Origin: UBA4615 sp964399635
Lineage (GTDB): Bacteria; Pseudomonadota; Gammaproteobacteria; Burkholderiales; Burkholderiaceae_E
Assembly (NCBI GenBank): GCA_964399635.1
Contig: CAYNRU010000044.1
Location: 62,001-126,000 of the forward strand
Direction of reading: 5' to 3'
DNA length: 64,000 nt
Below, in pieces: positions 43,053 through 54,164 of this stretch (the first letter of the stretch is position 1; each line of letters starts with the position of its first letter). Both the position numbers and the translations under genes were made by a program. The notes under the pieces were generated by a model. The model searched no databases. It saw only the letters and a list, made by a program, of their open reading frames with translations, and was not told the origin of the DNA.

Positions 43053-44249
43053 TCATGGTCGTCTCGTCGTGGGCAGGCCCGACCGGGCCGCGCGGATCGC
43101 GCGGCCCAGATCGTCCAGGCTCGCCAGTGAATGTACCGGCAGATGCCGGTCCACATGGGGAAGCAGGGCGCGCACCCCGCCCGCCCGCGGCTCGAAGCCC
43201 TCGAATCGCAGCAGCGGGTTCAGCCACACCAGGCGGTGGGCGAAGCGCGACAACCGGGCCGCCTCGCGGCCGAGCATCGGGTCGTCGCCGCGGTCCAGCC
43301 CGTCGGTCATCAGCAGGACCGTGGCGTTGCCCGACAGCACGCGACGCGCCCACAGGCGGTTGAAGGTCGCCAGGCACGCGCCGATGCGGGTGCCGCCGTT
43401 CCAGTCGGCCACCGAGCGCGTGGCCGCCGCGACCGCCTGGTCCGGGTCGCGGTGGCGCAGCGACCGGGTGATGTCGGTGAGCCGCGTGCCGAAGGCGAAC
43501 ACCGCGATCCGCGGCTGGCGGCGCGCCAGCGCGTGGGCGTAATGCAGCAGGATGCGCGCGTACCGCTCCATCGATCCGGACACGTCGCACAGCACCACCA
43601 GCGGCGGCAAGCGCTCGCGCCGGGCCCGCCTCGCGACCCGGCCCAGCAGCGGGTCGCGCGCGGCCCGCAGGAGCGTCGCGCGCAGGTCGATCGGGCCGCT
43701 GCGCGCGCTGCGCCAGCGGCGGGTCCGAACCGGATCGACCGGCAGCGGCGCCTGCTCGACCAGCCGGCACGCTGTGCGGAACTCGTCGGCGGTCATGCCG
43801 TCGAAGTCGCGGTGCTGCAGCCGCTCGCGGTCCGACCAGGCCATCCGGGCAGCGGTCGGATCCGCAGGCTCCCCCTCGGGCGGCCGGCCGCCGGGCGACC
43901 GGTGCGGCGCGCGCAGCGCCGCTTCCAGCCGTGCAGGCCGGGTCGACTGGGCGGGTCGGCCCGGTCTCGAGGCGGCGGGCGCCAGCCCCTCCTGCATCCG
44001 CGCGGCCAGGTCGGGCCCGCGCCAGAAGGCGTCGAAGGCCGCGTCGAACAGCGGCTGCTGCTCGCGCCGGCTCAGCAGCACCGCCGAGAGCGCCGCGCGC
44101 ACGTCCTCCCGATGCTCGATGCCCACGGCCTCCAGCGCCTGCACGGCGAACCGACTGCGGTCGACGCCGATGGGCATCCCGGCCACGCGCAGCAGCCGCG
44201 CGAAGCTCACCACGTTGTCGGCGAACGCGCCGGCGCGGGGCCCATGCAC
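43053..44249 (-). CDS. coxE: CoxE-like VWA-domain protein
   Basis: A protein of about 398 residues with a C-terminal von Willebrand factor A domain whose MIDAS reads VLCDVSGSM, with later VLLMTDGLDRGDDPML. The N-terminal half (FADNVVSFARLLRVAGMPIGVDRSRFAVQALEAVG) is typical of CoxE/YehP-like partners of MoxR ATPases. With CoxD it assembles the metal centre of CO dehydrogenase-like enzymes. The start is uncertain: GTG 44249, just after the coxD stop, is used, while GTG 44273 would overlap coxD by 11 bases. Confidence 0.88.
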   Translation of the reverse strand: MHGPRAGAFADNVVSFARLLRVAGMPIGVDRSRFAVQALEAVGIEHREDVRAALSAVLLSRREQQPLFDAAFDAFWRGPDLAARMQEGLAPAASRPGRPAQSTRPARLEAALRAPHRSPGGRPPEGEPADPTAARMAWSDRERLQHRDFDGMTADEFRTACRLVEQAPLPVDPVRTRRWRSARSGPIDLRATLLRAARDPLLGRVARRARRERLPPLVVLCDVSGSMERYARILLHYAHALARRQPRIAVFAFGTRLTDITRSLRHRDPDQAVAAATRSVADWNGGTRIGACLATFNRLWARRVLSGNATVLLMTDGLDRGDDPMLGREAARLSRFAHRLVWLNPLLRFEGFEPRAGGVRALLPHVDRHLPVHSLASLDDLGRAIRAARSGLPTTRRP

Positions 44250-44262
44250 GGCCTGCGCCCGC

Positions 44263-45177
44263 TCAGCCGGCACCGGCCGCCGTGCCGGCCACGGCCTCGT
44301 CCAGCAGGCGTCGGCCCTCGGCACCCTGTATCCGCGCAATGTCCTCCTGGTATTTCAGGAGCACGCCGAGCGTGTCGTCGACCGTGTCGGCGTCCAGGCT
44401 CGCACTGTCGAGCGCCACGAGCGCGCGCGTCCAGTCGATCGTCTCGGCGATGCCTGGCGCCTTGAACAGCTCCAGCGCGCGCATGCGCTGCACGAAGGCC
44501 ACGACCTGGCGCGACAGCGCCTCGGGCGCCTCGGGCACCTTGCGCCGCAAAATGGCCCGCTCGCGCTCGAGGTCAGGGAACTCGACCCAGTGGTAGAGGC
44601 AGCGGCGCTTGAGCGCGTCGTGGATCTCGCGCGTACGGTTGGACGTGAGGATCACCCGCGGCGGATGGCGCGCGGCCACCACCCCGAACTCCGGGATCGT
44701 GATCTGCCAATCCGACAGCACCTCCAGCAGGAAGGCCTCGAAGGGCTCGTCGGCACGATCGAGCTCGTCGATCAGCAGCACCGCGGGCACGGGAGAGGCG
44801 AGGGCCGCCAGCAGCGGGCGCTCGAGCAGCATGTCGCGCCCGTAGAGTCCGCGCTCCACCGCAGCCCGGTCCGCCTCGTGCGCGGCCTCGGCGAGGCGCA
44901 CGTGCATCAGCTGGCGGCCGACGTTCCACTCGTAGGCGGCCTGCGCGATGTCGAGCCCCTCGTAGCACTGCAGCCGGATCAGCGGCGCCTGCAGCGCGTC
45001 GGCGAGCACCTTGGCGAGCTCGGTCTTGCCCACGCCGGCCTCGCCCTCGAGGAACAGCGGGCGGGCCAGCCGCAGGCTCAGGAACAGCGAGGTCGCGAGC
45101 CTGCGGTCGGCGAGGTAGCCACGCTCCGACAGCAGCGTCTGGACGGCGTCGACCGAGGCGGGCAGGGGGGCGCTCAT
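44263..45177 (-). CDS. coxD: CoxD-like MoxR-family AAA+ ATPase
   Basis: A 304-residue AAA+ chaperone. Walker A EGEAGVGKTELAKVLAD, Walker B LLIDELDRADEPFEAFLLE, sensor 1 VILTSNRTREI and the arginine finger region HDALKRRCLYHWVEF are intact. CoxD helps generate the Cu-S-Mo cluster of CO dehydrogenase in Oligotropha, and family members act on other Mo hydroxylases too. It leads the leftward coxD-coxE-coxG-xdhC set and is divergent from dcd. Confidence 0.92.
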   Translation of the reverse strand: MSAPLPASVDAVQTLLSERGYLADRRLATSLFLSLRLARPLFLEGEAGVGKTELAKVLADALQAPLIRLQCYEGLDIAQAAYEWNVGRQLMHVRLAEAAHEADRAAVERGLYGRDMLLERPLLAALASPVPAVLLIDELDRADEPFEAFLLEVLSDWQITIPEFGVVAARHPPRVILTSNRTREIHDALKRRCLYHWVEFPDLERERAILRRKVPEAPEALSRQVVAFVQRMRALELFKAPGIAETIDWTRALVALDSASLDADTVDDTLGVLLKYQEDIARIQGAEGRRLLDEAVAGTAAGAG

Positions 45178-45375
45178 CGGTGGGCGGCCGCGCGGTTACC
45201 CGGCGGTCGGGCGGATCGGACGAGGGTGGGCAGGGGGGTCACGGACGGTCGGGCTTTCCGGCGGATGGAGCCCGCCATTGTGAAGGAGGCCGGCCGCCTG
45301 CGCACGGGCGCCGATTTGCCTGCCCGGCCGCGTTTGCCGACAATCGCGGATTGCCCAGACCCCGAGCGCCTCCCG

Positions 45376-45948
45376 ATGAGCATCAAGTCCGACCGATGGA
45401 TCCGCCGGATGGCGCAGGAGCACGGCATGATCGAGCCCTTCGAACCCGGCCAGATCCGGCTCGACCCCACCGACGGCCGGCGCGTGGTGTCCTGGGGCAC
45501 GTCGAGCTACGGCTACGACATCCGCTGCGCCGACGAGTTCAAGATCTTCACGAACATCAACTCCACCATCGTCGATCCCAAGAACTTCGACGAGAAGTCC
45601 TTCGTCGACTTCAAGGGCGAGGTCTGCATCATCCCGCCGAACTCGTTTGCGCTCGCGCGCACGGTCGAGTACTTCCGGATCCCGCGCAGCGTGCTCACCA
45701 TCTGCCTGGGCAAGAGCACCTACGCGCGCTGCGGGATCATCGTCAACGTGACCCCCTTCGAGCCGGAATGGGAAGGCTACGTCACGCTGGAGTTCTCCAA
45801 CACCACCCCGCTGCCCGCCAAGATCTATGCGCACGAGGGCTGCGCCCAGGTGCTGTTCTTCGAGTCCGACGAGGTCTGCGAGACCTCCTACAAGGACCGG
45901 GGCGGCAAGTACCAGGGGCAGAGCGGCGTGACGCTGCCCAAGACCTGA
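45376..45948 (+). CDS. dcd: dCTP deaminase
   Basis: A 190-residue cytosolic homotrimer deaminating dCTP to dUTP for thymidylate synthesis. Motifs: MSIKSDRWIRRMAQEHGMIEPFEP, SYGYDIRCADEFKIF, SFALARTVEYFRIP, CLGKSTYARCGIIVNVTPFEPEWEGYVTLE (active-site Glu) and GKYQGQSGVTLP. The ATG at 45376 gives the exact family length. The frame stays open far upstream antisense to the cox genes, which is not coding. Confidence 0.97.
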   Translation: MSIKSDRWIRRMAQEHGMIEPFEPGQIRLDPTDGRRVVSWGTSSYGYDIRCADEFKIFTNINSTIVDPKNFDEKSFVDFKGEVCIIPPNSFALARTVEYFRIPRSVLTICLGKSTYARCGIIVNVTPFEPEWEGYVTLEFSNTTPLPAKIYAHEGCAQVLFFESDEVCETSYKDRGGKYQGQSGVTLPKT

Positions 45949-46027
45949 GCCGCCCCAACCCGCGCCGGGACCGTCCGCGGGGTCCTGCCGCGCGGCCCGC
46001 AGGGGCCGTCTCTCACCGGATGCCGTC

Positions 46028-46951
46028 TTGACCCTCCGCTTCCTCGCGCTGTCGATCGGCGTGCTCGTCGTCTCGACGGCCGCGCTGCTGATCCGCTATG
46101 CGATCGACGCGGGCGCCGAGCCGCTCGCGGTCGCCGCGGGGCGGCTCACGCTCGCCGCGCTGGTGGTCGTGCCGCTCGCCCTGTTCAGGCGCGGCCCGGA
46201 GCTCGCCCGGCTCGGGCGCCGCGACTGGGCCATCGCCGCGGTCGCGGGCGCATTCCTCGCGGTCCACTTCGCGACCTGGATCGCCTCGTTGCGCTACACC
46301 TCGGTGGCGAGCAGCGTGGCGCTGGTCACCACCAACCCCGTGTGGGTCGGGCTGGCGTCATGGCTGCTGCTGGCCGAGCCGCCGTCGCGCCGCACGCTCG
46401 GCGGCCTGCTGCTCGCGGTGCTGGGCAGCGCGCTGATCATCGCCTCCGACCTCGTCGGCGGCCCCCCCGCGCCCGGGCGCGCGCCGATGCTGGGCAACGG
46501 GCTGGCGCTGGCGGGCGCGGTCGCGATCTCCGGCTACTTCCTGGTGGGGCGCGGCCTGAACCGGCGGATGACGCTGCTCGCCTACGTGGCCATCGTCTAC
46601 GGCGCGGGCGCCCTCGCGATGAACGCGATCGCGATCGCGGGCGGCCAGGGCCTGTGGACCATCCCCGCGGCGGCCTGGCTGCCCATCGCCCTGATGGCGC
46701 TCGGGCCGCAGCTCGCGGGCCACACCCTCATCAACGCGTCGCTGCGGCACCTGTCGGCCACCTTCGTGGCGCTCGCCATCCTCGGCGAGCCGGTGGGCTC
46801 GGCGGTGCTGGCCTGGCTGCTGCTCGGTGAGACCTTCACCGTCCTGCAGCTGGCGGGCTTCGCCACGCTGCTCGCGGGGATCGTCGTGGCCGCCAGCGGC
46901 GAGCCGCGCGCGACGGCGCCGACCGTCCCGGGGGCAGGCGCCGCGCCCTGA
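46028..46951 (+). CDS. EamA/DMT-superfamily transporter
   Basis: A 307-residue inner-membrane protein with about ten helices in two EamA repeats. The first has RYAIDAGAEPLAVAAGRLTLAAL and WIASLRYTSVASSVALVTTNPVWVG. The second ends HLSATFVALAILGEPVGSAVLAWLLLGE. Such carriers export metabolites or amino acids; the substrate is unknown. It starts at TTG 46028, which gives a natural hydrophobic N-terminus. leuA follows after about 80 bases. Confidence 0.9.
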   Translation: MTLRFLALSIGVLVVSTAALLIRYAIDAGAEPLAVAAGRLTLAALVVVPLALFRRGPELARLGRRDWAIAAVAGAFLAVHFATWIASLRYTSVASSVALVTTNPVWVGLASWLLLAEPPSRRTLGGLLLAVLGSALIIASDLVGGPPAPGRAPMLGNGLALAGAVAISGYFLVGRGLNRRMTLLAYVAIVYGAGALAMNAIAIAGGQGLWTIPAAAWLPIALMALGPQLAGHTLINASLRHLSATFVALAILGEPVGSAVLAWLLLGETFTVLQLAGFATLLAGIVVAASGEPRATAPTVPGAGAAP

Positions 46952-47028
46952 CCGCCCGGTCACCGCGGCGCCTTGCGTACAATCCCGTGGAGCCCGGGGA
47001 TGGACGCCCCCGCACAGCAGGAGACCCC

Positions 47029-48585
47029 ATGAGCGACGCCAACCGCCTGATCATCTTCGACACGACCCTGCGCGACGGCGAGCAGAGCCCGGGCGCGTCG
47101 ATGACGCGCGAGGAGAAGCTGCGGATCGCCAAGCTCCTCGAGAAGCTGCGGGTCGACGTGATAGAAGCCGGCTTCGCCTCGTCGTCCAATGGCGATTTCG
47201 AGGCGGTCCGTGCCATCGCCAACACCATCCGCGAGTCGATCGTCTGCTCGCTTGCGCGGGCCAACGACCGCGATATCGGCCGCGCGGCCGAGGCGCTGGC
47301 GGGCGCCGAGCGCTTTCGCATCCACACCTTCATCGCGACCTCCGCGCTGCACATGGAAAAGAAGCTGCGGATGACCCCCGACCAGGTCTTCGAGCAGTCC
47401 AGGCTCTCGGTGCGGTTCGCCCGCAAGTTCACCGACGACGTCGAGTTCTCGCCCGAAGACGGCTACCGCTCCGACCCCGACTTCCTGTGCCGCGTGCTCG
47501 AGGCCGCGATCGACGAAGGCGCGACCACGCTCAACATCCCCGACACCGTCGGCTACGCGGTGCCCGAACTCTACGGCGAGTTCATCCGGTCGCTGCGCGA
47601 GCGGATTCCCAACTCCGACAAGGCCGTCTGGAGCGTCCACTGCCACAACGACCTGGGGATGGCGGTCGCCAACTCGCTCGCCGGCGTGATGACCGGCGGC
47701 GCGCGCCAGGTCGAGTGCACCATCAACGGCCTGGGCGAGCGCGCCGGCAACACCTCGCTCGAGGAGGTGGTGATGGCGGTCAAGACCCGGCGCGACTTCT
47801 TCAAGCTCGACGTCGGCATCGACGCCACCCAGATCGTGCCGATCTCAAGGCTGGTGTCCGGCATCACCGGCTTCCCGGTCCAGCCCAACAAGGCGGTGGT
47901 CGGCGCCAACGCCTTCGCCCATGCGTCGGGCATCCACCAGGACGGCGTGCTCAAGGCGCGCGACACCTACGAGATCATGCGGGCCGAGGACGTCGGCTGG
48001 GCGGCCAACAAGATCGTGCTGGGCAAGCTGTCCGGGCGCAACGCGTTCAAGCAGCGCCTGCACGAGCTGGGCATCCAGCTCGACAGCGAGACCGAGGTCA
48101 ACGCGGCCTTCGTGCGCTTCAAGGACCTCGCCGACCGCAAGTCCGACATCTTCGACGAGGACATCCACGCGCTCGTGTCCGACGAGTCGGTCACCTCCGA
48201 GAACGAGCACTTCAAGCTGCTGTCGATGAGCCAGGCCTCCGAGATGGGCGAGCGGCCCCACGCGAGCGTGGTCATCTCGGTGGGCGGCGTCGAGCACCGC
48301 GCCAAGGCGGTTGGCAACGGCCCCGTCGATGCGACCCTCAAGGCCATCGAGTCGAAGGTGTCGAGCGGCGTCGAGCTGCTGCTCTACTCGGTCAACGCGA
48401 TCACCACCGGCACCGAGTCGCAGGGCGAGGTCACGGTGCGGCTCGCCCGCGCCGGTCGGATCGTCAACGGCGTCGGGGCCGATCCGGACATCGTGGTCGC
48501 GTCGGCCAAGGCCTACCTGAACGCGCTGAACAAGCTGCATTCGGATACGCCGCGGGTCAACCCGCAGCACGACCTGACGCCGTGA
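47029..48585 (+). CDS. leuA: 2-isopropylmalate synthase
   Basis: A 518-residue enzyme condensing acetyl-CoA and 2-oxoisovalerate, the first step of leucine synthesis. The DRE-TIM barrel begins LIIFDTTLRDGEQSPGASM, with the metal site HCHNDLGMAVANSLAG and GLGERAGNTSLEEVV. The C-terminal regulatory LeuA-dimer domain, which binds leucine for feedback inhibition, follows from about residue 385 (EHFKLLSMSQASEMGERPHASVVI). A CAGGAG site precedes the ATG. Confidence 0.97.
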   Translation: MSDANRLIIFDTTLRDGEQSPGASMTREEKLRIAKLLEKLRVDVIEAGFASSSNGDFEAVRAIANTIRESIVCSLARANDRDIGRAAEALAGAERFRIHTFIATSALHMEKKLRMTPDQVFEQSRLSVRFARKFTDDVEFSPEDGYRSDPDFLCRVLEAAIDEGATTLNIPDTVGYAVPELYGEFIRSLRERIPNSDKAVWSVHCHNDLGMAVANSLAGVMTGGARQVECTINGLGERAGNTSLEEVVMAVKTRRDFFKLDVGIDATQIVPISRLVSGITGFPVQPNKAVVGANAFAHASGIHQDGVLKARDTYEIMRAEDVGWAANKIVLGKLSGRNAFKQRLHELGIQLDSETEVNAAFVRFKDLADRKSDIFDEDIHALVSDESVTSENEHFKLLSMSQASEMGERPHASVVISVGGVEHRAKAVGNGPVDATLKAIESKVSSGVELLLYSVNAITTGTESQGEVTVRLARAGRIVNGVGADPDIVVASAKAYLNALNKLHSDTPRVNPQHDLTP

Positions 48586-48592
48586 GCCCGAC

Positions 48593-48621
48593 TTGCGGGG
48601 GCAGGAAAAAGTCCTTATAAT
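48593..48621 (+). promoter_or_regulatory. Strong sigma-70 promoter for rpsO
   Basis: TTGCGG (48593-48598) and a perfect TATAAT (48616-48621) are separated by 17 bases, giving a leader of about 125 bases before rpsO. It lies just after the leuA stop. Confidence 0.8.
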
Positions 48622-48753
48622 CCAAAGGCTTTGCCCCAGATACCTCATGGCAGTTGGAGGGAAGTAGCGTGGGGTAGGGCAGGCGCTGCAGCCGTCTTGC
48701 AGCAACCACACGGCGCGCAACCCGGCGCGTTCGCAAGTCATCCAAGGGAAACC

Positions 48754-49023
48754 ATGTCCGTTGCCAGCATCGACAAGGCGAAGATCGTCGCCGACTATCA
48801 GCGCGCCCAGGGCGACACCGGTTCGCCGGAAGTCCAGGTCGCACTCCTGACCGCTCGCATCAACGAGCTGACAGGGCACTTCAAGACCCACGCCAAGGAC
48901 CATCACTCGCGTCGCGGCCTGCTCAAGATGGTGAGCCGCCGCCGCAAGCTGCTGGACTACCTCAAGGGCACCAGTCCCGAGAGCTACAAGGCGCTGATCG
49001 AGCGTCTGGGTCTTCGCAAGTAA
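48754..49023 (+). CDS. rpsO: 30S ribosomal protein S15
   Basis: An 89-residue primary 16S rRNA-binding protein, the normal length. The sequence DTGSPEVQVALLTARINELTGHF, HHSRRGLLKMVSRRRKLLDYL and YKALIERLGLRK is diagnostic. A long leader (about 125 bases from the promoter) may hold the autoregulatory structure known for S15 in other bacteria. pnp lies downstream after a terminator-like hairpin, the classic rpsO-pnp order. Confidence 0.98.
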   Translation: MSVASIDKAKIVADYQRAQGDTGSPEVQVALLTARINELTGHFKTHAKDHHSRRGLLKMVSRRRKLLDYLKGTSPESYKALIERLGLRK

Positions 49024-49107
49024 TGTCGGCGGTCCGGGCAGTGCCTATCGACGCAGGGCCTGCGGGCCAGCCGTCGACGGGCGCAGCCCGACCCATGACG
49101 CCCGAGG

Positions 49108-49133
49108 ATGCCCGCCGTACAGGCGGGCATTTT
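49108..49133 (+). terminator. Terminator between rpsO and pnp
   Basis: A perfect 9-bp stem (49108-49116 with 49122-49130, 5-nt loop) is followed by TTTCCTTT. Partial read-through into pnp is plausible, as in E. coli. Confidence 0.75.
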
Positions 49134-49206
49134 CCTTTGGCGAAACACCAACTAGGCGAACCGCGCCGCCGGCTGATCGCGCGGGTCACAGACTGCTAAG
49201 AGGGGA

Positions 49207-51336
<2,130 letters not shown>

Positions 51337-51383
51337 CGGGTCTGCCGCGCGCCGCCCCGGGGCGGTGCTCGGCGGCTGCTCCC

Positions 51384-51419
51384 AACCCCCCGCAGGTTGT
51401 TGCCTGCCGGGGGGTTTTT
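51384..51419 (+). terminator. Rho-independent terminator after pnp
   Basis: A GC-rich stem (51386-51396 pairing with 51403-51414, one bulged C) is followed by five T residues. Confidence 0.88.
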
Positions 51420-51441
51420 CATGTCCGGGCCGGTGAGCCGG

Positions 51442-51600
51442 TCAATAGGGCGAAGCGGCCGGGCGAGCAGGCGCCTTCTTGGCAGCGTCGCCGCCCGGGC
51501 CCTCGGCCGGCGCGGCGCAGGCCTGCAGGCCCAGCACCGTCACGACGGCGGCCATCGCAAGCGACGCCCGGTAAAGGAAGGCGAATCGGTGCTTGGGCAT
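51442..51600 (-). CDS. Small lipoprotein
   Basis: A 52-residue protein with a basic N-terminus (MPKHRFAFLYR), a hydrophobic stretch (ASLAMAAVVTVLGLQAC) ending in a good lipobox LQAC, and a short Ala/Pro-rich tail. An AGGAGA ribosome-binding site lies at ideal spacing before the ATG, which supports translation. No family is recognised. It lies between the pnp terminator and the Nudix/MBL gene. Confidence 0.65.
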   Translation of the reverse strand: MPKHRFAFLYRASLAMAAVVTVLGLQACAAPAEGPGGDAAKKAPARPAASPY

Positions 51601-51688
51601 GCGTGTCTCCTGGAGAGCTGCCGCGAATGGGTCGCCACAGGATACTCCCGGAGGCATTCGCGTACGCGCCCGGGCCGTGAGCGCGGCC

Positions 51689-53389
51689 TTAGGCCTTACG
51701 CGCCGACCATCGCTCGCCGTCGTGGTCGGCCCGGCCATCGGCAACCAGCTTCTCCAGGTGGGCCAGCAGCGACCGCTTTGCGATCGGGTGAAGCGTCGGC
51801 GCCACGTCGTCGTAGGCCGACGGCACCAGCTCGTCCAGCGTGCCGCTGCCGGCGCGCTGAAGGGCTGTGGCGACCTTGGCCTCGCGCGTCAGCCGGTGCG
51901 CGATCAGCCGCTCCATGGCCGGCACCGCCGGGCCCAGCACGTGGCCATGGGCGGGCAGGATGAAGTCCACCGGCTCGCGGGCCAGGCGGCGCAGCGAGTC
52001 TAAGTAGTGGACCATGTTGCCGTCCGGCGGGTCGACCACGGTGGTCGACCCGTTGAGGACGTGGTCGCCGGAGAACAGCACACGGTCTTCCTCGAGCACC
52101 AGGCACAGGTGGTTGGCCGCGTGCCCGGGCGTGTGGACCACCCTCAGCGTGGAGTCCCCCACGACGATGCGCTCGCCGTCGGCGAGCTCGCGGTCCGGCA
52201 CGAACTGAGAATGGGCGCGTGCGCCGGGGCCCGAGGCCAGCCCCAGGATCGGTACGTCACGGCCGACCGCCTCGCGCAGCAGCGGGGCGCCCGGCGAATG
52301 GTCTGGGTGCGAGTGCGTGCAGACGATGGTGCGCAGCCCGTCGCCGACGGCCGCCGCGATCCGCGCGATGTGCGCGGGGAGGTCCGGCCCGGGGTCGATC
52401 ACCAGGTAGTCGCCTGGCTCGCCGACGATGTAGGTGTTGGTGCCCGGGCCGGTCATCATCCCCGAGTTGGGCGCGGTGAGCCGCATCAGGTTCCGGCGCA
52501 GCTGCACCGGCCGCTCGTGCTGCCAGTCGAGCGAATGCACGACGGTTCCGTCGGGCGTCACCATCTCGAGCTCGCCGAACTGCATCTCGTCCTCGGTGAA
52601 CCGCGTGTCGCGCCCCTTCACCAGCCCGCCGCGCGGGCAGGAGGCGACCACGCGGGCCTGCGTCGCGCAGGCGTCGAGCACGTCCTCGACCCGCCCGAAG
52701 CGCTGGAGCCGGCGCAGGGTGCGGATGGTCGGGAAGATCATCCGGAAGCTGCCTTCCTCGTGGCGAGCCAGGCCGTGCGCCGGGTTCATCCAGACCGGCT
52801 CGAACTGCTCGGCGCCGTCGGCGATCGGCTCCTGGTCGAGTGGCATCGGCGCCACGAAGAAGCGAACGTCGAAGCGCTTGGGCAGGTCCCGGTCGGTGAT
52901 CCAGTGCGACAGCCAGCCGGTGCGGTCGATGGCGAGCTCCAGGCCCGCCTCGGCCAGCTGCGCGTGCAGCCTGCCGTCGTGCGACCGGTCGAGTGTCGTC
53001 GCGAAGTGCGGCGGGCACGGCTCGTTGGTGCCGCGGCGCCAGGCGAGCAGCACGCCGAGCTCCTCGAACGCCTCGCGCAGGGCCGCCGCCGCGTGGTGCC
53101 GGTAGGCCTCATCCTGGTCCGGGCGGCCCCGCGCGACGGCGAGCGCAGCGGGAGAGACGTCGGTTGCGTCGAGCGTGCCGCCGGGGAAGACATACACGCC
53201 AGGCGCGAAGCTGGCCGTGGCCGAGCGGCGCGTCATCAGCACCTGCAGGCCCTCGTCCGAATCGCGAAGCAGCAGGAGGGTCGCGGCGGGCCGGGTCTGG
53301 ACCGGCTCTTTCCAGCCGTGCAGCAGCTTGTCTCGTCGGGTCATGGCGGTCTGGTTCAGGTGCGGCGTCGTGGCCGCCGGAGGGTTCAT
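51689..53389 (-). CDS. Nudix-like and metallo-beta-lactamase-fold fusion hydrolase
   Basis: A 566-residue two-domain protein. Residues about 30-255 form a Nudix-like domain with a partial Nudix box split by an insertion (VFPGGTLDATD ... AAALREAFEELGV). From about residue 300 comes a metallo-beta-lactamase fold with the metal motif CTHSHPDHSPGA, VVHTPGHAANHLCLVL and LFSGDHVLNGS, then a C-terminal winged-helix part (LTREAKVATALQRAGSGTLDELVP), as in LACTB2-like hydrolases. The start overlaps the enoyl-CoA hydratase stop as ATGA, which fixes it at 53389. The substrate may be acyl-CoA- or nucleotide-like (inference). Confidence 0.85.
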   Translation of the reverse strand: MNPPAATTPHLNQTAMTRRDKLLHGWKEPVQTRPAATLLLLRDSDEGLQVLMTRRSATASFAPGVYVFPGGTLDATDVSPAALAVARGRPDQDEAYRHHAAAALREAFEELGVLLAWRRGTNEPCPPHFATTLDRSHDGRLHAQLAEAGLELAIDRTGWLSHWITDRDLPKRFDVRFFVAPMPLDQEPIADGAEQFEPVWMNPAHGLARHEEGSFRMIFPTIRTLRRLQRFGRVEDVLDACATQARVVASCPRGGLVKGRDTRFTEDEMQFGELEMVTPDGTVVHSLDWQHERPVQLRRNLMRLTAPNSGMMTGPGTNTYIVGEPGDYLVIDPGPDLPAHIARIAAAVGDGLRTIVCTHSHPDHSPGAPLLREAVGRDVPILGLASGPGARAHSQFVPDRELADGERIVVGDSTLRVVHTPGHAANHLCLVLEEDRVLFSGDHVLNGSTTVVDPPDGNMVHYLDSLRRLAREPVDFILPAHGHVLGPAVPAMERLIAHRLTREAKVATALQRAGSGTLDELVPSAYDDVAPTLHPIAKRSLLAHLEKLVADGRADHDGERWSARKA

Positions 53390-54150
53390 CGGGCCGTGCC
53401 GTGACGGCCGGCGCCGCGTGCGAAGTCGGCGGCGCCCTCGAACGGCTCGCCCGACCGCAGCGTGCGCAGCCCCAGCGCGAACTCGTTGCCGAGCGCGTCA
53501 TCCAGCGACATGCCAAACTGCTCGTAGGCCGAGCGCCGATCGTTGCGCAGGCAGGTCTGGGGCAGCCGGGCGAGCGCGTGCGCCAGCTCGAGCGCCGCCG
53601 CACGCGCGGTGCCGTCCGGCACCACCCGGTTGGCGAGCCCGATCGCGAACGCCTCCTCGGCATCGACCGGGCGTCCGGTCAGGATCAGGTCCATTGCGCG
53701 CGACAGGCCGATCAGCCTGGGCAGCCGGATCGTGCCGCCGTCGATGAGTGGCACCCCGAAGCGTCGGCAGAAGATCCCGAACACCGCGCTGCGCTCGAAG
53801 ACCCGCATGTCGCACCACAGCGCGAGCTCCGCGCCGCCCGCCACCGCGTGGCCCGACACCGCGGCGATCACCGGCTTGGACAGCAGCAGGCGCGAAGGGC
53901 CCATCGGACCGTCGCCCGTGGGTTCGAGGCGGTTGCGGCGCGCGTCGTCGCCCAGCGCCTTCAGGTCGGCACCTGCGCAGAACGTCCCGTGCGCGCCGTC
54001 CAGCACCGCGACCGACAGCGATGCGTCGGCTTCGAACACACGGAATGCCTCGGCGAGGGCCTGCGCAGTCGGGCCGTCGACCGCATTGCGTGCCTCGCGC
54101 CGGTCGATCGTGACGATGAAGACCGGGCCGTCGATGTCGGTGCGGACCAT
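53386..54150 (-). CDS. Enoyl-CoA hydratase/isomerase-family protein
   Basis: A 254-residue crotonase-fold enzyme. Oxyanion-hole segments GTFCAGADLKALGDD and VSGHAVAGGAELALWCDMRVF are present. The second catalytic region, FGVPLIDGGTIRLPRLIG, has Asp at a position often occupied by Glu, so hydratase activity is likely but the exact reaction is unsure. The start at ATG 54150 gives the family N-terminus. Its stop overlaps the Nudix/MBL gene start. Upstream, after 14 bases, lies the His-rich protein related to 3-hydroxyacyl-CoA dehydrogenase, hinting at a beta-oxidation-like unit. Confidence 0.88.
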   Translation of the reverse strand: MVRTDIDGPVFIVTIDRREARNAVDGPTAQALAEAFRVFEADASLSVAVLDGAHGTFCAGADLKALGDDARRNRLEPTGDGPMGPSRLLLSKPVIAAVSGHAVAGGAELALWCDMRVFERSAVFGIFCRRFGVPLIDGGTIRLPRLIGLSRAMDLILTGRPVDAEEAFAIGLANRVVPDGTARAAALELAHALARLPQTCLRNDRRSAYEQFGMSLDDALGNEFALGLRTLRSGEPFEGAADFARGAGRHGTAR

Positions 54151-54164
54151 CGTGCCGCTACCGA

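Noticed and set aside
43131..45375. Long plus-strand frames opposite coxE and coxD, running into dcd
   Set aside because: Only the part from 45376 encodes a recognisable protein (Dcd). The upstream part is antisense to intact cox genes.
51442..51744. A longer 100-residue version of the small lipoprotein
   Set aside because: The internal ATG at 51600 has an ideal AGGAGA site and starts a textbook lipoprotein signal, while the extension has no conserved features.
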